From a virus, in IMG/VR virus record IMGVR_UViG_3300030104_002852, positions 1 through 30,713 of that record: DNA of 30,713 nucleotides, one strand, 5' to 3'. Positions 24,287 to 30,713 of the stretch are shown here, piece after piece. The position numbers were made by a program, and so were the translations under genes. The notes below the pieces were generated by a model. It saw only the letters and a list, made by a program, of their open reading frames with translations, was not told where the DNA came from and did no database searches. Each line of letters opens with the position of its first letter. Position 1 is the first letter of the stretch.

Positions 24287-25548
24287 AATCTGTTAATACT
24301 CCCCAATGTTTGTTTGATGATTGGTTTTTCCCAATGAACTGCATATCCTAGTGCATCACTCATGTGTGTAATATCTTTGTTGCTCTTATCTATTTCTCTA
24401 GTTCCTTGTTTATTTGCTACTTTTTCTAAGTCCTCAATAAGTGCTTTACACTTTGGATCTATTATCAGGTTGCCATCTAATGCTCTATTGACTGCATTTA
24501 CTCTATCAACTACAAGTGGATTAGTCTTTAATGCTTTAATCTTAAAGCCACTTTTCATAAGTAAATCTATATCACTAAACATAGCTGAACTTCCTCTCTT
24601 TACTCCTGTTGCATCAGGATATGCTACATATTCACTATTTGGGTATTTCTGTCTAATTGTATTAGCCATTCTTTCTGTTAGTAAATCACCACTACCACCA
24701 TGTGATAAGGCTATACAATCAAACACTTTTATTTGGGGTTGTTGTTCGTATAATTGAAATAAAACTGCACATTCAGGCTCACAGTTGAAGTCAATTCCAA
24801 TTCTGACTGGTCTTGATCTATCATAACTGACTTCTGATACATTGGTATCTCTGTTGAACTGATAGTATGTTTGACCTTGTTGTAAATTGACAAATTCACC
24901 TAATGAGTATGCCTTGAGTAAAGTTTTATCATAGTTTTCTTCTAAAAGTTTTAAATAAGACTTTGGTAAATATACATTATCTTTTGTTTTTCCCCTAACT
25001 AAAAATTTGTTATCATCTGCCTTTTCAACCATTAGGGTGTAAGTGTACTTCATTCCCTCAGGTGTTGTGCAGATAAATATCTCAGGGTTTTCACAATCTC
25101 TCATTCTACCAAGTGCTTTGTTAAATGCTAATTCACAGTATCTATAACTGGATATATCAAACTCATCAAAGCCACAATAAGAAAGAGATACACCAATAAT
25201 CTTATCAGGCTTAACCATTTGGAATATCTTAATGTTTCCATAAGCTGTTTTGATTGTGTGTTTAGATACATTGTAATTGTAATCAATGCCTTTATCTCTT
25301 AGTATATCAAGAAAGGGTGGTATAAATACTTCTTCTGCTAATGAGTAGGTAGGATATATAATCCAACCATTGCTAAAACCTTCTTTATTCTTTCTTGTAA
25401 TGTGATTGATAAATGTCTTATGCAGGAAGCTATATGTTTTGCCTGATCCAAATCCACCAACATAAGCATTGATTTTCTTTTTACTTTTCAGGAAATCCCA
25501 TTGGTGTGGGAAATAATCTTCTTTGTGTATTGTTAAGTTAGATGCCAT
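24283..25548 (-). CDS. terL: terminase large subunit
   Basis: A 421-residue DNA-packaging motor. The ATPase part has Walker A GGFGSGKT (about 31-38), Walker B-like YCGFDEFD and the coupling motif FICTTPEG. The nuclease part has GIDFNCEP, YPDATG and HMSDALGYAVHW with the expected acidic residues. The ATG at 25548 is used; the in-frame TTG before it is a weaker choice. It overlaps the small subunit gene by 11 bases. It carries three GATC sites (24456, 24815, 25445), unlike everything downstream to 662. Confidence 0.93.
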   Translation of the reverse strand: MASNLTIHKEDYFPHQWDFLKSKKKINAYVGGFGSGKTYSFLHKTFINHITRKNKEGFSNGWIIYPTYSLAEEVFIPPFLDILRDKGIDYNYNVSKHTIKTAYGNIKIFQMVKPDKIIGVSLSYCGFDEFDISSYRYCELAFNKALGRMRDCENPEIFICTTPEGMKYTYTLMVEKADDNKFLVRGKTKDNVYLPKSYLKLLEENYDKTLLKAYSLGEFVNLQQGQTYYQFNRDTNVSEVSYDRSRPVRIGIDFNCEPECAVLFQLYEQQPQIKVFDCIALSHGGSGDLLTERMANTIRQKYPNSEYVAYPDATGVKRGSSAMFSDIDLLMKSGFKIKALKTNPLVVDRVNAVNRALDGNLIIDPKCKALIEDLEKVANKQGTREIDKSNKDITHMSDALGYAVHWEKPIIKQTLGSINRL

Positions 25549-25849
25549 CAAACACTATATCATCAATAGGTTTAATTTCTGTAAGCTCTTGCTTGTCTGT
25601 TTGTTCTAGCATTTGTTTTCCTAGCCATATTAACATAGGCACAGACCCTTTTTCTGCTGCTTGAATCTGCATCTTTCTGAGCCTTATTTTTCCAATCTGC
25701 TTCCCTTTTGTAATATTTGTGGAATAACTCTTAGATATTAAATCTTTTGAACAACCAAAAAATGAAGCTATTTCTGTATTAGTACAGCCTAGTGCTGCTA
25801 GTTTTTCTACTTGCTCAGGATCTATATTATATTTTTTTGGTCTTGCCAT
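25538..25849 (-). CDS. terS: terminase small subunit
   Basis: A 103-residue DNA-recognition subunit. A helix-turn-helix lies at about 10-40 (EQVEKLAALGCTNTEIASFF, then GCSKDLISKSY), followed by basic helices and an acidic C-terminus that would contact the large subunit. The ATG overlaps the stop of the oxygenase gene (TAATG), and the oxygenase's terminal Arg codons (AGG AGA) supply its ribosome binding site. Confidence 0.85.
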   Translation of the reverse strand: MARPKKYNIDPEQVEKLAALGCTNTEIASFFGCSKDLISKSYSTNITKGKQIGKIRLRKMQIQAAEKGSVPMLIWLGKQMLEQTDKQELTEIKPIDDIVFDGI

Positions 25850-26583
25850 TATATTGTTCTCCTTAAAGGATAAAATACAAAACTATTTCTGTATCCATCT
25901 TGATCTGCTTCTATAGGTGTTACTCCATGCATATCTCTCCATGCAGGATAAACTAACATTGAGCCATCTGTAGATGCTATTGTTGCACCATACTTAGGAA
26001 CAGACAAATCTCCTCCTCTAGCTTTCCTTTTTTTATAGAATATGCAGTTTACTGTGTTTTTTAAATTTGCATTATCTTGATGGTAATCTGCACTTATATT
26101 TGCATTGTTAATAGATGATGTAAACATTTTTCCAATCCTAAACTGCTCAGGAATAGCATTTGCTATAATTTTAACCTGCCTATGGTATATCTCAGGTGCA
26201 TATTTTTTTATTACTTTTTCAGCTTCTATATTTAGGGCCAGCATAGCCCTTACAAACTTTCTTGCTTTCTTATCTCTATGTACTGATGATTGTAGTGTGT
26301 GCTTTCTTAGTCTTGATGGAGGTATTGATCCTATTATTGTTGAATACTGCTCTACACCTGAAGCTCTCCTCATAATGCTCTTAGGTACTCTGTCAGACAA
26401 AAGCTCTTTATTAGCTATATTAAGTAAATTAAATACTTTATCAGGAACTTTATTTATGTAAAAGCCTATAAGTTCTCCATTGTGTATAAACAGGCTATCT
26501 TCTGTTATGTTAGGAGCTGAATCTGTTGGATTATCTCCAACTTTTTCTGTAAAAGGGATTTCCTCTAATGTTACTTCTTGCAT
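25849..26583 (-). CDS. TET/JBP-like 2-oxoglutarate/Fe(II) oxygenase
   Basis: A 244-residue protein; catalytic residues lie in the C-terminal half. FTSSINNANISADYHQDNAN gives the HxDxxN iron motif (H168, D170, N173), followed by the GGDL turn (190-193), YPAWRDMHGVTPI with the distal iron ligand H219, and DGYRNSFVFY with R232 for 2-oxoglutarate. This order, and the N..n..a.H.D..N lead-in, match the TET/JBP family, which oxidises the methyl group of 5-methylcytosine or thymine in DNA and is known in phages. The N-terminal 140 residues are helical and not recognised. It starts 13 bases inside the ParB-like gene without a visible Shine-Dalgarno and is coupled to terS. The substrate cannot be read from sequence, and no DNA methyltransferase is in the window. 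Confidence 0.8.
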   Translation of the reverse strand: MQEVTLEEIPFTEKVGDNPTDSAPNITEDSLFIHNGELIGFYINKVPDKVFNLLNIANKELLSDRVPKSIMRRASGVEQYSTIIGSIPPSRLRKHTLQSSVHRDKKARKFVRAMLALNIEAEKVIKKYAPEIYHRQVKIIANAIPEQFRIGKMFTSSINNANISADYHQDNANLKNTVNCIFYKKRKARGGDLSVPKYGATIASTDGSMLVYPAWRDMHGVTPIEADQDGYRNSFVFYPLRRTI

Positions 26584-27170
26584 TTTTTTAATGCATCTAA
26601 AAATATTGAATCTACTGGTAGCTTTTTATCTTTATAATCACTTAGCAGCATCTTAATCTCTTCGTACATTTCATTTCTTATTGGTATCATAACAGATTTA
26701 AGAGCTAAGCCTTCCATCTCATTAATCTTGTCATCTATATCATAATCATCTAGAGCTGATTCGTCAACATCAATACCTAAATCTCCTATGTCAAAATCCT
26801 CAAAGCCCCAGCCCTTCAACTCCTCTATATCAAAAGTATTTGCTAAAACATCATAATCCCATGATCCTACATTTTTATTAAGTCTTATATTTAATTCTCT
26901 TTCTTTTTCGTAAGATAAATTTAGCTCTATGCAAGGAATTTTATCTATTCCAATACTTTTAGCTACTCTAGCTCTTTGATGTCCACCTATAATAATATTT
27001 TTTCTATCTTTGTTTTTGTTTATTATGATAGGATCTACTAAGCCAAATCTTTCAATAGAATCTTTTAAATGTTTAAACTGAGATTCTGTAAGTTGTCTAG
27101 GATTGTACTCTGCAAATATTAAATCATTTACATCTTTTGTTACTATATTTTTTATGTTTGCCATAGCCAT
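26571..27170 (-). CDS. ParB/Srx-fold nuclease-like protein
   Basis: A 199-residue protein with an N-terminal ParB domain: FAEYNPRQLTESQFKHLKDS (about 19-38), FGLVDPIIINKNKDRKNIII (42-61) and the GGHQRARVAKSIG box (62-74) that binds nucleotide or acts as nuclease in this fold. A second part (RELNIRLNKNVGSWDYDVLA, then GWGFEDFDIGDLG) is typical of ParB-like proteins found beside phage DNA methylases and terminases. There is no helix-turn-helix partner for plasmid-type partition, so DNA modification, packaging or nicking roles are more likely. Two starts (27170 and 27164) are possible; neither has a clear ribosome binding site. Confidence 0.8.
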   Translation of the reverse strand: MAMANIKNIVTKDVNDLIFAEYNPRQLTESQFKHLKDSIERFGLVDPIIINKNKDRKNIIIGGHQRARVAKSIGIDKIPCIELNLSYEKERELNIRLNKNVGSWDYDVLANTFDIEELKGWGFEDFDIGDLGIDVDESALDDYDIDDKINEMEGLALKSVMIPIRNEMYEEIKMLLSDYKDKKLPVDSIFLDALKKCKK

Positions 27171-27177
27171 AGTATAA

Positions 27178-27570
27178 CTATAAATATATTATTCTTTCTA
27201 CTATTATTTTAAATTCTGCTGCTTTAATCTGTTTTATTTCCTGAATATCAAGCCACTTAGGACTATCATCATGTATAAAGTTTTCTAGTGTTAAGCTGTC
27301 TATAAAACCTTTCAGGCCCCCTACAACATTGTCATAGTCCATAAGCCTTTTAACATAGCAATTAATTCTAAGCTCACATTTTTGCTCTATTTGCCTTATA
27401 TCGTTAAGGCGCATTTGATTTCTGACTAATATCCTGTATTCATCTCTTAATCTTTGTTTTTTTGCCCAATGCCATCTATCTAGCATATTTCTAGAATACA
27501 CTCTATGATCTATTTCTATAGTATCACTAAAAAAATTTGAATTGTTTTTTTCTTCTTTTGATTTCATCAT
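27178..27570 (-). CDS. RusA-type Holliday junction resolvase
   Basis: A 130-residue endonuclease resolving branched DNA during replication and packaging. RLMDYDNVVGGLKGFIDSLT, then FIHDDSPKW shows the RusA catalytic acids (D78, D80, D91 and D101/D102) in the usual order DxDN...D.L......DD. The N-terminus (about 1-20) is low-complexity and may not be translated from the first ATG; no clear ribosome binding site is seen. The 5' end overlaps the zinc-finger microprotein by 44 bases. Confidence 0.88.
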   Translation of the reverse strand: MMKSKEEKNNSNFFSDTIEIDHRVYSRNMLDRWHWAKKQRLRDEYRILVRNQMRLNDIRQIEQKCELRINCYVKRLMDYDNVVGGLKGFIDSLTLENFIHDDSPKWLDIQEIKQIKAAEFKIIVERIIYL

Positions 27571-27697
27571 TTCTTTTTTTTCTGATCTTTATATAGCATT
27601 CTTTGCATACTTTAATCATATAGCCTGTATGTACTTTATAAAACTGATCAGGATCTTTCTTTTTATTGCATTTATTGCATTTAGGTAAAGGGGCCAT
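27527..27697 (-). CDS. 56-residue double CxxC zinc-finger protein
   Basis: The ATG at 27697 opens 56 codons to TAG at 27529-27527. CNKC (7-10) and CKEC (31-34) flank DPDQFYKVHTGYM, a 'C..C...K....F........C..C' pattern shared with small phage zinc-finger proteins. The C-terminus is strongly basic. TTGAGG lies about 10 bases upstream. It lies between replication and recombination genes and probably binds nucleic acid. Confidence 0.7.
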   Translation of the reverse strand: MAPLPKCNKCNKKKDPDQFYKVHTGYMIKVCKECYIKIRKKRNDEIKRRKKQFKFF

Positions 27698-27755
27698 AGA
27701 GATCAAACCTCAAGAGTGTGTGAGGATTTGAAGTAGGTTAAGGTAGGCCCCTTCA

Positions 27756-27872
27756 CTATTTTATACTATTCCTAGCTTTCCTAATAATCTTTTTAGTTCT
27801 TTTGTATTTTTTTACAGCAGCATTCTTTTTTCTTCTTTCCTGCTTTCTGTATTTTGCCTTCTTGTTTGGCAT
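27756..27872 (-). CDS. 38-residue Lys/Arg-rich peptide
   Basis: The ATG at 27872, two bases after the stop of the initiator-like gene, is preceded by GAGAGGATAGGT. About half of the residues are Lys or Arg (NKKAKYRKQERRKKNAAVKK and onward). Such short basic peptides recur in phage replication blocks. A nucleic-acid-binding role is plausible; family unknown. Confidence 0.65.
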   Translation of the reverse strand: MPNKKAKYRKQERRKKNAAVKKYKRTKKIIRKARNSIK

Positions 27873-27874
27873 AC

Positions 27875-28681
27875 CTATCCTCTCTTTGGTAATATTTTTG
27901 CTTTACATTCACATTTAGAATCTCCTGAAAGCTCAAACCTGTCATAACTCTCACTTTGTCCACATTTTTGGCAATAGCCTATATAAAACTTACCTGTGCC
28001 ATCTAGCTTAAAGTTACTAGGGTTTTTTATTTTATTGAAATCATTTTTTGCCCACCTAGCTAATCTCCTTCCTATATCAAATACCTTCTCTCGTTCCCAG
28101 CGCATCTTATTATTGCTTGCCTCAGTCCAGTAATCAGTAAAATCAATTCTCATATCTTTTTCATATTCCTGAAAAGCACTTACATTTTTTTTAAACTGAA
28201 CTTCCCTATAACCTATTGTTTTCTTATGTGCTGCACTCACTTTTAATATGCTTGGATCCATTTTTTCTTTCTCCTTAACCTTATTATTATCTTTAGATAA
28301 AGCCTTATCTTTAACTTGGTCTGCTTGTGAGGGGCAAGCCAGCCCCTCATCTGCAGCTAAAATTCCATATTTTTTTAATATCTTAATAACAGATATGTGG
28401 GCATTATTTGTATCTTTTAGCTCTCCATATTGAAAATCTATAAATCCTTTAATGTGCCACTTGTCCTCTTTTACCATTTTAATATGCTTTAATATCTTAT
28501 TTATATCTGATGAACTTATAGGCATACCTATCTGAAAAGCTGCTAGCTCAAGATCTACATCATACATACCTGCATGGTCGCAGTTAGTAATCATATAAAA
28601 ATAAAATAATTTTGTTTTAGGTTTTAATTCTCTAAACCACTTCTTACCCCATATACTTGTATCAACAAACCTTTTGGCCAT
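27875..28681 (-). CDS. replication initiator/replisome organiser-like protein
   Basis: A 268-residue protein. The N-terminus (FVDTSIWGKKWFRELKPKTK, then YMITNCDHAGMYDVDLELAA) is the winged-helix region found in many phage replication-initiation proteins, which load the helicase at an origin. A linker (115-150) is charged and low in structure. The C-terminus holds a zinc finger: C237QKC240 and C257EC259. AAGGAGATCAAGTT precedes the ATG. No helicase or primase is in the window; they may lie beyond the right edge or be supplied by the host. Confidence 0.7.
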   Translation of the reverse strand: MAKRFVDTSIWGKKWFRELKPKTKLFYFYMITNCDHAGMYDVDLELAAFQIGMPISSSDINKILKHIKMVKEDKWHIKGFIDFQYGELKDTNNAHISVIKILKKYGILAADEGLACPSQADQVKDKALSKDNNKVKEKEKMDPSILKVSAAHKKTIGYREVQFKKNVSAFQEYEKDMRIDFTDYWTEASNNKMRWEREKVFDIGRRLARWAKNDFNKIKNPSNFKLDGTGKFYIGYCQKCGQSESYDRFELSGDSKCECKAKILPKRG

Positions 28682-28716
28682 AACTTGATCTCCTTATTTT
28701 TTACCTTAACCTGTTG

Positions 28717-28989
28717 CTAAATTTCTAAATATTTTGCTAACAATAAAACACTTTCTTTCCATAAATTAATATTATGTTTTTTTTCAAACCTCTGTATGCC
28801 TAAATCGTGCCTTTCTCTATGGTGTGTTCTGCATAATGGCACACAGGTATAGTGTTTATAATTAGGCTTTTTTCTGTTGCCTCCCATTCCAATAGCTTTT
28901 AAGTGGTCAGCATCAACAAGATCTCTAAAACACACCAAGCACCTCTGCTCTTTTATGTACTCAATATATTCTAAAGATTTATGCTTCAT
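28717..28989 (-). CDS. HNH nuclease, YbcO/DUF968-like
   Basis: A 90-residue protein with CLVCFRDLVDADHLKAIGMG, then CVPLCRTHHRERHDLG. C17/C20 and C49/C53-type cysteines frame the zinc site, and DH...H.......H supplies the HNH catalytic residues. The 'ADHL...GMG...VPLC..HH' pattern matches small recombination nucleases of phage nin-type regions. It could trim branched DNA together with RusA. It overlaps the upstream gene by 11 bases. Confidence 0.82.
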   Translation of the reverse strand: MKHKSLEYIEYIKEQRCLVCFRDLVDADHLKAIGMGGNRKKPNYKHYTCVPLCRTHHRERHDLGIQRFEKKHNINLWKESVLLLAKYLEI

Positions 28990-29236
28990 ATATAGGCCTG
29001 TTATCTCTGTCTAGCTCAGTTTCTTGATCGTTACCATCTTCCCAATCTAGCAGCCTATCAGGAAGCTGGACAGGCAATAAAACAAAATTTTTTTCACCTG
29101 AAGGCTTATGCCCAATAATAGCATCACCTACACCTAAATCAACAATTTCCCAACCATCATCACCTGCAAGCCAAACACCTATTTCAGCATTAGGATCTTC
29201 TTTTTTGAGTAATTCTATTAGTTTTTTAACTTTCAT
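28979..29236 (-). CDS. hypothetical 85-residue phage protein
   Basis: MKVKKLIELLKKEDPNAEIG at the N-terminus is a pattern seen in many small phage proteins without an assigned role. The C-terminal part is acidic (DWEDGNDQETELDRDNRP). The ATG overlaps the nuclease TGA (ATGA) and the 3' end overlaps the HNH gene, so the three are coupled. Function unknown. Confidence 0.7.
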   Translation of the reverse strand: MKVKKLIELLKKEDPNAEIGVWLAGDDGWEIVDLGVGDAIIGHKPSGEKNFVLLPVQLPDRLLDWEDGNDQETELDRDNRPIYEA

Positions 29237-29730
29237 ACTTTTGTTCCAAACCTTCTTACATCTTCCATAGGTATTTTATAAAAAATCTTATTGTTTTCAG
29301 GATAAGTGCCAGTTTCTAAATCACAATTATCAAATAGGTTTCTTATATAGTGCATTTCTACTAAATAAGATTCTTTGTATTGAGGGCTGTGAATATGAAA
29401 TAGTAAGCTACCACCTTTGCTTTCTGCCAAACTATGATACTGCTGATAATACTTAAGATCATATTCTTTAATCTTGCAATGATCTCCTGTTTCTTTGTCA
29501 GCTACTTTACATTCTACAAAATGAAAGTCCTTATTAATCATAATATAGTCAGGTGAAGCCTGAACTAGTTTTGGCAGCTTAAAATATAATTCTCCCATAG
29601 CAAAGCCTTCTTCTTTAGAGATACCATACTGCTTAAAAAATATATGGTGCCTACTACAAAACCTTTCAAACTCCATCTCACCTAGATGCCCATAAGCCTT
29701 CCTTCTTTCAAGTGGATTATTCATCATCAT
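29233..29730 (-). CDS. PD-(D/E)XK nuclease-like protein
   Basis: A 165-residue protein. The core reads ASPDYIMINKDFHFVECKVA: P60-D61, then E73-x-K75, with an upstream E20/E22 in the first helix. This is the catalytic layout of PD-(D/E)XK nucleases, which act in DNA recombination or restriction-like cleavage. Three ATGs are in tandem (29730, 29727, 29724); AAGGAG spacing favours the third. It overlaps the upstream zinc-ribbon gene by 14 bases. Confidence 0.7.
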   Translation of the reverse strand: MMMNNPLERRKAYGHLGEMEFERFCSRHHIFFKQYGISKEEGFAMGELYFKLPKLVQASPDYIMINKDFHFVECKVADKETGDHCKIKEYDLKYYQQYHSLAESKGGSLLFHIHSPQYKESYLVEMHYIRNLFDNCDLETGTYPENNKIFYKIPMEDVRRFGTKV

Positions 29731-29872
29731 CTCCTTCTTCTAAAAAGTGGCAATGCTCTTTACATTGTGAACAAAGGCCTGTAATAAGATCTAAATCACT
29801 ATAATAATAAGTTTCATAGAAAGGCAATGCACCACAACAATTACTAAAAACATCTTCAATTACTATGTTCAT
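29717..29872 (-). CDS. 51-residue zinc-ribbon protein
   Basis: The ATG at 29872 has AAGGAG upstream. SNCCGALPFYE (10-20) and GLCSQCKEHC (32-41) form a four-cysteine zinc ribbon of the CCGA...C..C.EHC type common among small phage proteins. The C-terminus is acidic (EEGDDDE). It overlaps the start of the nuclease-like gene, suggesting coupled translation. Confidence 0.7.
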   Translation of the reverse strand: MNIVIEDVFSNCCGALPFYETYYYSDLDLITGLCSQCKEHCHFLEEGDDDE

Positions 29873-29882
29873 AATCATCTCC

Positions 29883-30014
29883 TTATTTAACTATTTTAAC
29901 ATAGATAGGATTCCAAGCTGCAGCACCTCTTTCCATACTGCTAGATCCCATCATTAAAAACATACAAGTGGCTAGTAAAAAGCCTATAATTATACTTTTA
30001 ATATTCTTCATCAT
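29883..30014 (-). CDS. 43-residue single-span membrane protein
   Basis: The frame is open further upstream, but AAGGAGATA directly before the paired ATGs at 30014 and 30011 fixes the start. One hydrophobic helix (SIIIGFLLATCMFLMMG, about 6-22) is followed by SSSMERGAAAWNPIYVKIVK. A Cys in the helix might be taken for a lipobox (LATC), but Thr at -1 is atypical. It lies between early genes; function unknown, perhaps a host-membrane modulator. Confidence 0.65.
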   Translation of the reverse strand: MMKNIKSIIIGFLLATCMFLMMGSSSMERGAAAWNPIYVKIVK

Positions 30015-30021
30015 TATCTCC

Positions 30022-30612
30022 TTAATCAAATAAGCTATCAGCTTCTTCTTTGCTGACTCTAGGGTTAATTTCTTGCTCAACTTCACCTGACCTGATGTTG
30101 ATTTCTTTAGCAGCTTTTTCTTTCCAAGCCTCTACTTTGCATTGCTCAATAATCCAAATAAGAGTTTCAGAATCTACCTCCCTATAACTCTTGCCTTCAT
30201 TTTTACCACTCTTAAAGCCTATAGGTTGATCTCTCCAACCATCACCACTCAAATCTTCTTTTTTAGCCTTAGAAGGTGTATTTTGCTTGTTTAAAGCACC
30301 AACTAGCTCATCTGCACTTGCAAACTCAGATCCTAAGTAGCCTGCTGAGGCAAGCGCACGACCTATGCAACTCGTTTCTGCACATTCTATGTAATTATAC
30401 TCATTAATTTTTGATGATGTCTTATCTTCTATTGCATGACCTGTAAAAACATTATCTCCAATCTTAACTGCTGCCTTCATTACTACTATATCATCTTTAA
30501 ACTGAATAATCTCTGTAACTATTGATATATTCTTATCACTATGCTCATTATGAAATTCAGTAACTCTTTCTGCTACTGTTTTATAGTCCTTCCCATGTAT
30601 TTTAACTGGCAT
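30022..30612 (-). CDS. ssDNA-annealing/binding-like protein with ExoX-C-like tail
   Basis: A 196-residue protein. The N-terminal two thirds carry a pattern common in phage recombination proteins: YNYIECAETSCIGRALASAG (about 72-91), then GSEFASADELVGAL. I cannot decide between Rad52-like, ERF-like or plain ssDNA binding. The C-terminal part (GFKSGKNEGKSYREVDSETL, then IWIIEQCK) resembles the small ExoX C-terminal/DUF3820 domain ('GK.KGK...E...YL.WLL'), which binds nucleic acid. AGGAGATAGAAAA precedes the ATG. As the first complete gene of the block it probably acts in recombination or replication. Confidence 0.5.
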   Translation of the reverse strand: MPVKIHGKDYKTVAERVTEFHNEHSDKNISIVTEIIQFKDDIVVMKAAVKIGDNVFTGHAIEDKTSSKINEYNYIECAETSCIGRALASAGYLGSEFASADELVGALNKQNTPSKAKKEDLSGDGWRDQPIGFKSGKNEGKSYREVDSETLIWIIEQCKVEAWKEKAAKEINIRSGEVEQEINPRVSKEEADSLFD

Positions 30613-30623
30613 TTTTCTATCTC

Positions 30624-30713
30624 CTATTTATTTATCATTTGAATTTTATTTGTAATATGTATGTATGGATTCTGTGGATTGAATCCTAAGAGTTCTAGTA
30701 AAGCATCAGCTAG
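30624..30713 (-). CDS. partial CDS, C-terminal end only
   Basis: A minus-strand frame open from the right edge to TAG at 30626-30624 gives 29 residues (ending ITNKIQMINK), with a coding-like start ALLELLGFNPQNPYIHI. It ends 11 bases before the next ATG, within its ribosome binding region. The gene continues off the window and cannot be identified. Confidence 0.6.
   Translation of the reverse strand, partial: LADALLELLGFNPQNPYIHITNKIQMINK

Noticed and set aside
29883-30086. 67-residue version of the small membrane protein
   Set aside because: The upstream ATG lies inside the previous gene; AAGGAG directly precedes the ATG at 30014.
1-30713. recoded genetic code or in-frame stop read-through
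   Set aside because: TAA, TAG and TGA all end genes normally and no long gene is interrupted by any of them.

Overview
This window is a block of a tailed double-stranded DNA phage genome (or a prophage still carrying its virion genes). It is AT-rich, tightly packed, and every supported gene lies on the minus strand, so transcription runs from high to low coordinates. A major tail protein, a tail assembly chaperone with a -1 frameshift and a 605-residue tape measure protein, with no sheath gene, point to a siphovirus-like virion. No integrase, repressor or tRNA is seen. Most genes have AGGAG-type ribosome binding sites and many stop/start codons overlap (TAATG, ATGA). Style and content resemble phages known from marine metagenomes, but the host cannot be named from this sequence.

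Layout in transcription order. (1) 30713-26571, early/replication block: a partial CDS, an ssDNA-annealing-like protein, a small membrane protein, Cys-rich and basic microproteins, a PD-(D/E)XK-like nuclease, an HNH nuclease, a replication-initiator-like protein, a RusA-type resolvase and a ParB-like protein. (2) 26583-24283: a TET/JBP-type 2-oxoglutarate/Fe(II) oxygenase that couples directly into the terminase small and large subunits. (3) 24286-19662, head block: portal, small basic protein, conserved head-region protein, MuF-like protein, gpG/gp10-like protein, scaffold and major capsid protein, followed by a hairpin terminator. (4) 19617-16092, small virion or accessory genes and a lysis region: T4-type lysozyme, a zinc-ribbon/metallophosphoesterase fusion, a holin-like peptide, a miniature MscS-like membrane protein and coiled-coil or membrane peptides. 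(5) 16095-9181, fibre-like proteins, a large virion protein, neck/adaptor genes, major tail protein and chaperone. (6) 8790-914, tape measure and tail-tip proteins, one ending in a dockerin-like domain, closed by a strong terminator at 863-886. (7) 755-1, a second small operon of short unknown genes.

Two compositional signals stand out. First, reading every line by eye, I find no GATC between 662 and 24456 (23.8 kb, essentially portal to the last tail gene), against 25 in the 6.3 kb to the right and 2 in the 0.66 kb to the left. In the late genes, Asp codons before Gln/His are GAC in every case I checked, as expected from selection against GATC. Second, CpG is strongly depleted in the stretches I counted on both sides. 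Together with the oxygenase and ParB-like genes, these suggest that restriction and base modification have shaped this phage. No stretch over 300 bases lacks a gene.
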